NCBI RefSeq assembly: GCF_000760935.2
Contig: NZ_CP049744.1
Span: forward strand, 682,001 to 746,000
Origin: Rhodococcoides fascians A25f
Lineage (GTDB): Bacteria > Actinomycetota > Actinomycetes > Mycobacteriales > Mycobacteriaceae
Length of the DNA stretch: 64,000 nt
Direction: 5' to 3'
Position 1 is the stretch's first letter, and each line of letters begins with the position of its first letter. Positions 63,295-64,000 of the stretch are shown one piece after another. Both the position numbers and the translations under genes were made by a program. Below the pieces are notes generated by a model that saw nothing but the letters and a program-made list of their open reading frames with translations, did not search any database and was not told the DNA's origin.

Positions 63295-64000
63295 TCAGAG
63301 CTCCACCGAGGATTGGCGGGGTGTCGGCGGGGAGGAATCCGAGGTCGACGCCACCGGAAACCTGGTGCTGGCCGGACGTTCTCGTCGTTTGCTCGCATCT
63401 CTGGTGCGCCCGTACAAGAAGCAGGCCCTGCTGTCGTTCCTGATCATCCTGGTCGACAACATCACCTACGTGGCGGGCCCACTGTTCATCGCCTATGCGC
63501 TGGACAACGGCGTCGGTGCTGCGGGACAGGGTGATTGGGGCCCGCTGCTGTGGGCCGTCGGCGGCTACACCGGCTTCGGGCTGCTCGGAATGTTCACCAC
63601 CTATGCGTTTCTCACCGTCTCGGGGCGGCTGAGCCAGAACATCCTGTACGACCTGCGCGGCCGGGTGTTCGATCATGCGCAGAAGCTGAGCCTGTCGTTC
63701 CACGAGAAATACACCTCGGGGCGGCTGATCTCGCGACTGACCAGCGACGTCGAGTCTCTGCAGACCTTGCTCGAAAGTGCGCTCAACGATGCACTGACGG
63801 CCATCCTGTCGATGGTGTCGATCGCGATCATCCTGGTGTATCTCGATGTACCGATGGCGCTGATCGTGCTGGCCGGCTTCGTTCCCCTGGTGCTCGTCAC
63901 GCGGTGGTCGCAGCGTCGCCAACGCCAGGGATACCGTCGAACACGGGTGGCGATCGCGCGTGTCGTGGTCCACTTCGTGGAGTCGATGGGCGGCATTCGC
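63287..64000 (+). CDS. ABC exporter partner half (3' end outside window)
   Basis: The frame is open to the last base, giving 238 residues: an N-terminal tail, then the first membrane segments (LLSFLIILVDNITYVAGPL) and the coupling region FHEKYTSGRLISRLTSDVESL, typical of lipid/drug exporters. The ATG overlaps the first gene's stop by 8 bases. It should carry the intact ATP site, but that lies beyond the window. Confidence 0.88.
   Translation, partial: MSDQSSTEDWRGVGGEESEVDATGNLVLAGRSRRLLASLVRPYKKQALLSFLIILVDNITYVAGPLFIAYALDNGVGAAGQGDWGPLLWAVGGYTGFGLLGMFTTYAFLTVSGRLSQNILYDLRGRVFDHAQKLSLSFHEKYTSGRLISRLTSDVESLQTLLESALNDALTAILSMVSIAIILVYLDVPMALIVLAGFVPLVLVTRWSQRRQRQGYRRTRVAIARVVVHFVESMGGIR

Overview
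The window is high-GC actinobacterial DNA, most likely from Rhodococcus/Rhodococcoides or a close mycolate-containing relative. The signs are frequent GTG starts, tightly coupled ATGA/GTGA gene junctions, a DUF3558-type lipoprotein, a TetR-type PaaR, and an E1-like gene of the mycobacterial Rv1355c type. No rRNA, tRNA, CRISPR array, insertion sequence or phage gene was seen. The assignment rests on protein recognition and gene order only.

Region 1 (1-9719) is an amine-catabolic block. It holds a copper amine oxidase (cut by the left edge), an APC-type amine permease, a His-rich membrane protein, a YtcJ/NfdA-like amidohydrolase, a GMC oxidoreductase, an AraC/FeaR-type regulator and an acyl-CoA dehydrogenase. 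A second FeaR-type regulator follows paaK on the other strand. Region 2 (9721-26325) is a full phenylacetate (paa) cluster. paaJ-paaF-paaH-paaG and paaABCDEK lie on the minus strand. paaR, paaZ, an EthD-like gene, paaI and a PucR-type regulator lie on the plus strand, followed by an FAD-linked oxidase and an MHS-type permease. Four ACCGA-centred palindromes mark the promoters of paaA, paaJ/paaR, paaZ and the permease. The amine oxidase would give arylacetaldehyde, which becomes phenylacetate after oxidation by an aldehyde dehydrogenase not seen here; the paa enzymes then yield acetyl-CoA and succinyl-CoA.

Region 3 (26326-31375) opens with a decayed GNAT remnant. It continues with a compact signalling island: a LuxI/FeeM-like acyltransferase, a membrane GGDEF cyclase, a ThiF/E1-like adenylating enzyme and an EAL-DICT phosphodiesterase. 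The acyltransferase and E1-like promoters share a motif. This is the best candidate in the window for an undescribed system.

Region 4 (31395-38750) carries a branched-chain 2-oxoacid dehydrogenase operon (E1alpha, E1beta, E2, E3) with a divergent Lrp regulator, then 4-hydroxyphenylpyruvate dioxygenase with its own divergent Lrp regulator. Region 5 (38792-43807) is a dicarboxylate/HMG-like acid island: MatC/SLC13-like permease, HMG-CoA-lyase-like enzyme, class III CoA-transferase, gamma-carbonic-anhydrase-like protein and IclR regulator. Region 6 (43981-48682) has a fifth PaaR-like operator in front of a PheC-like lipoprotein, then the homogentisate operon (hmgA, unknown gene, fumarylacetoacetase) and a MarR regulator with two matching operators.

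Region 7 (48776-64000) is mixed. It contains small secreted or membrane proteins, a LigB-type dioxygenase, a secreted lipase, a TetR regulator with a CoA-transferase, SIMPL and YceI proteins, dihydroxyacetone kinase, free-methionine-sulfoxide reductase, DUF998 and DUF3558-type proteins, a cytosine methyltransferase with Vsr, and a heterodimeric ABC exporter cut by the right edge. Overall the stretch is dominated by aromatic amine, Phe/Tyr and branched-chain amino-acid catabolism.
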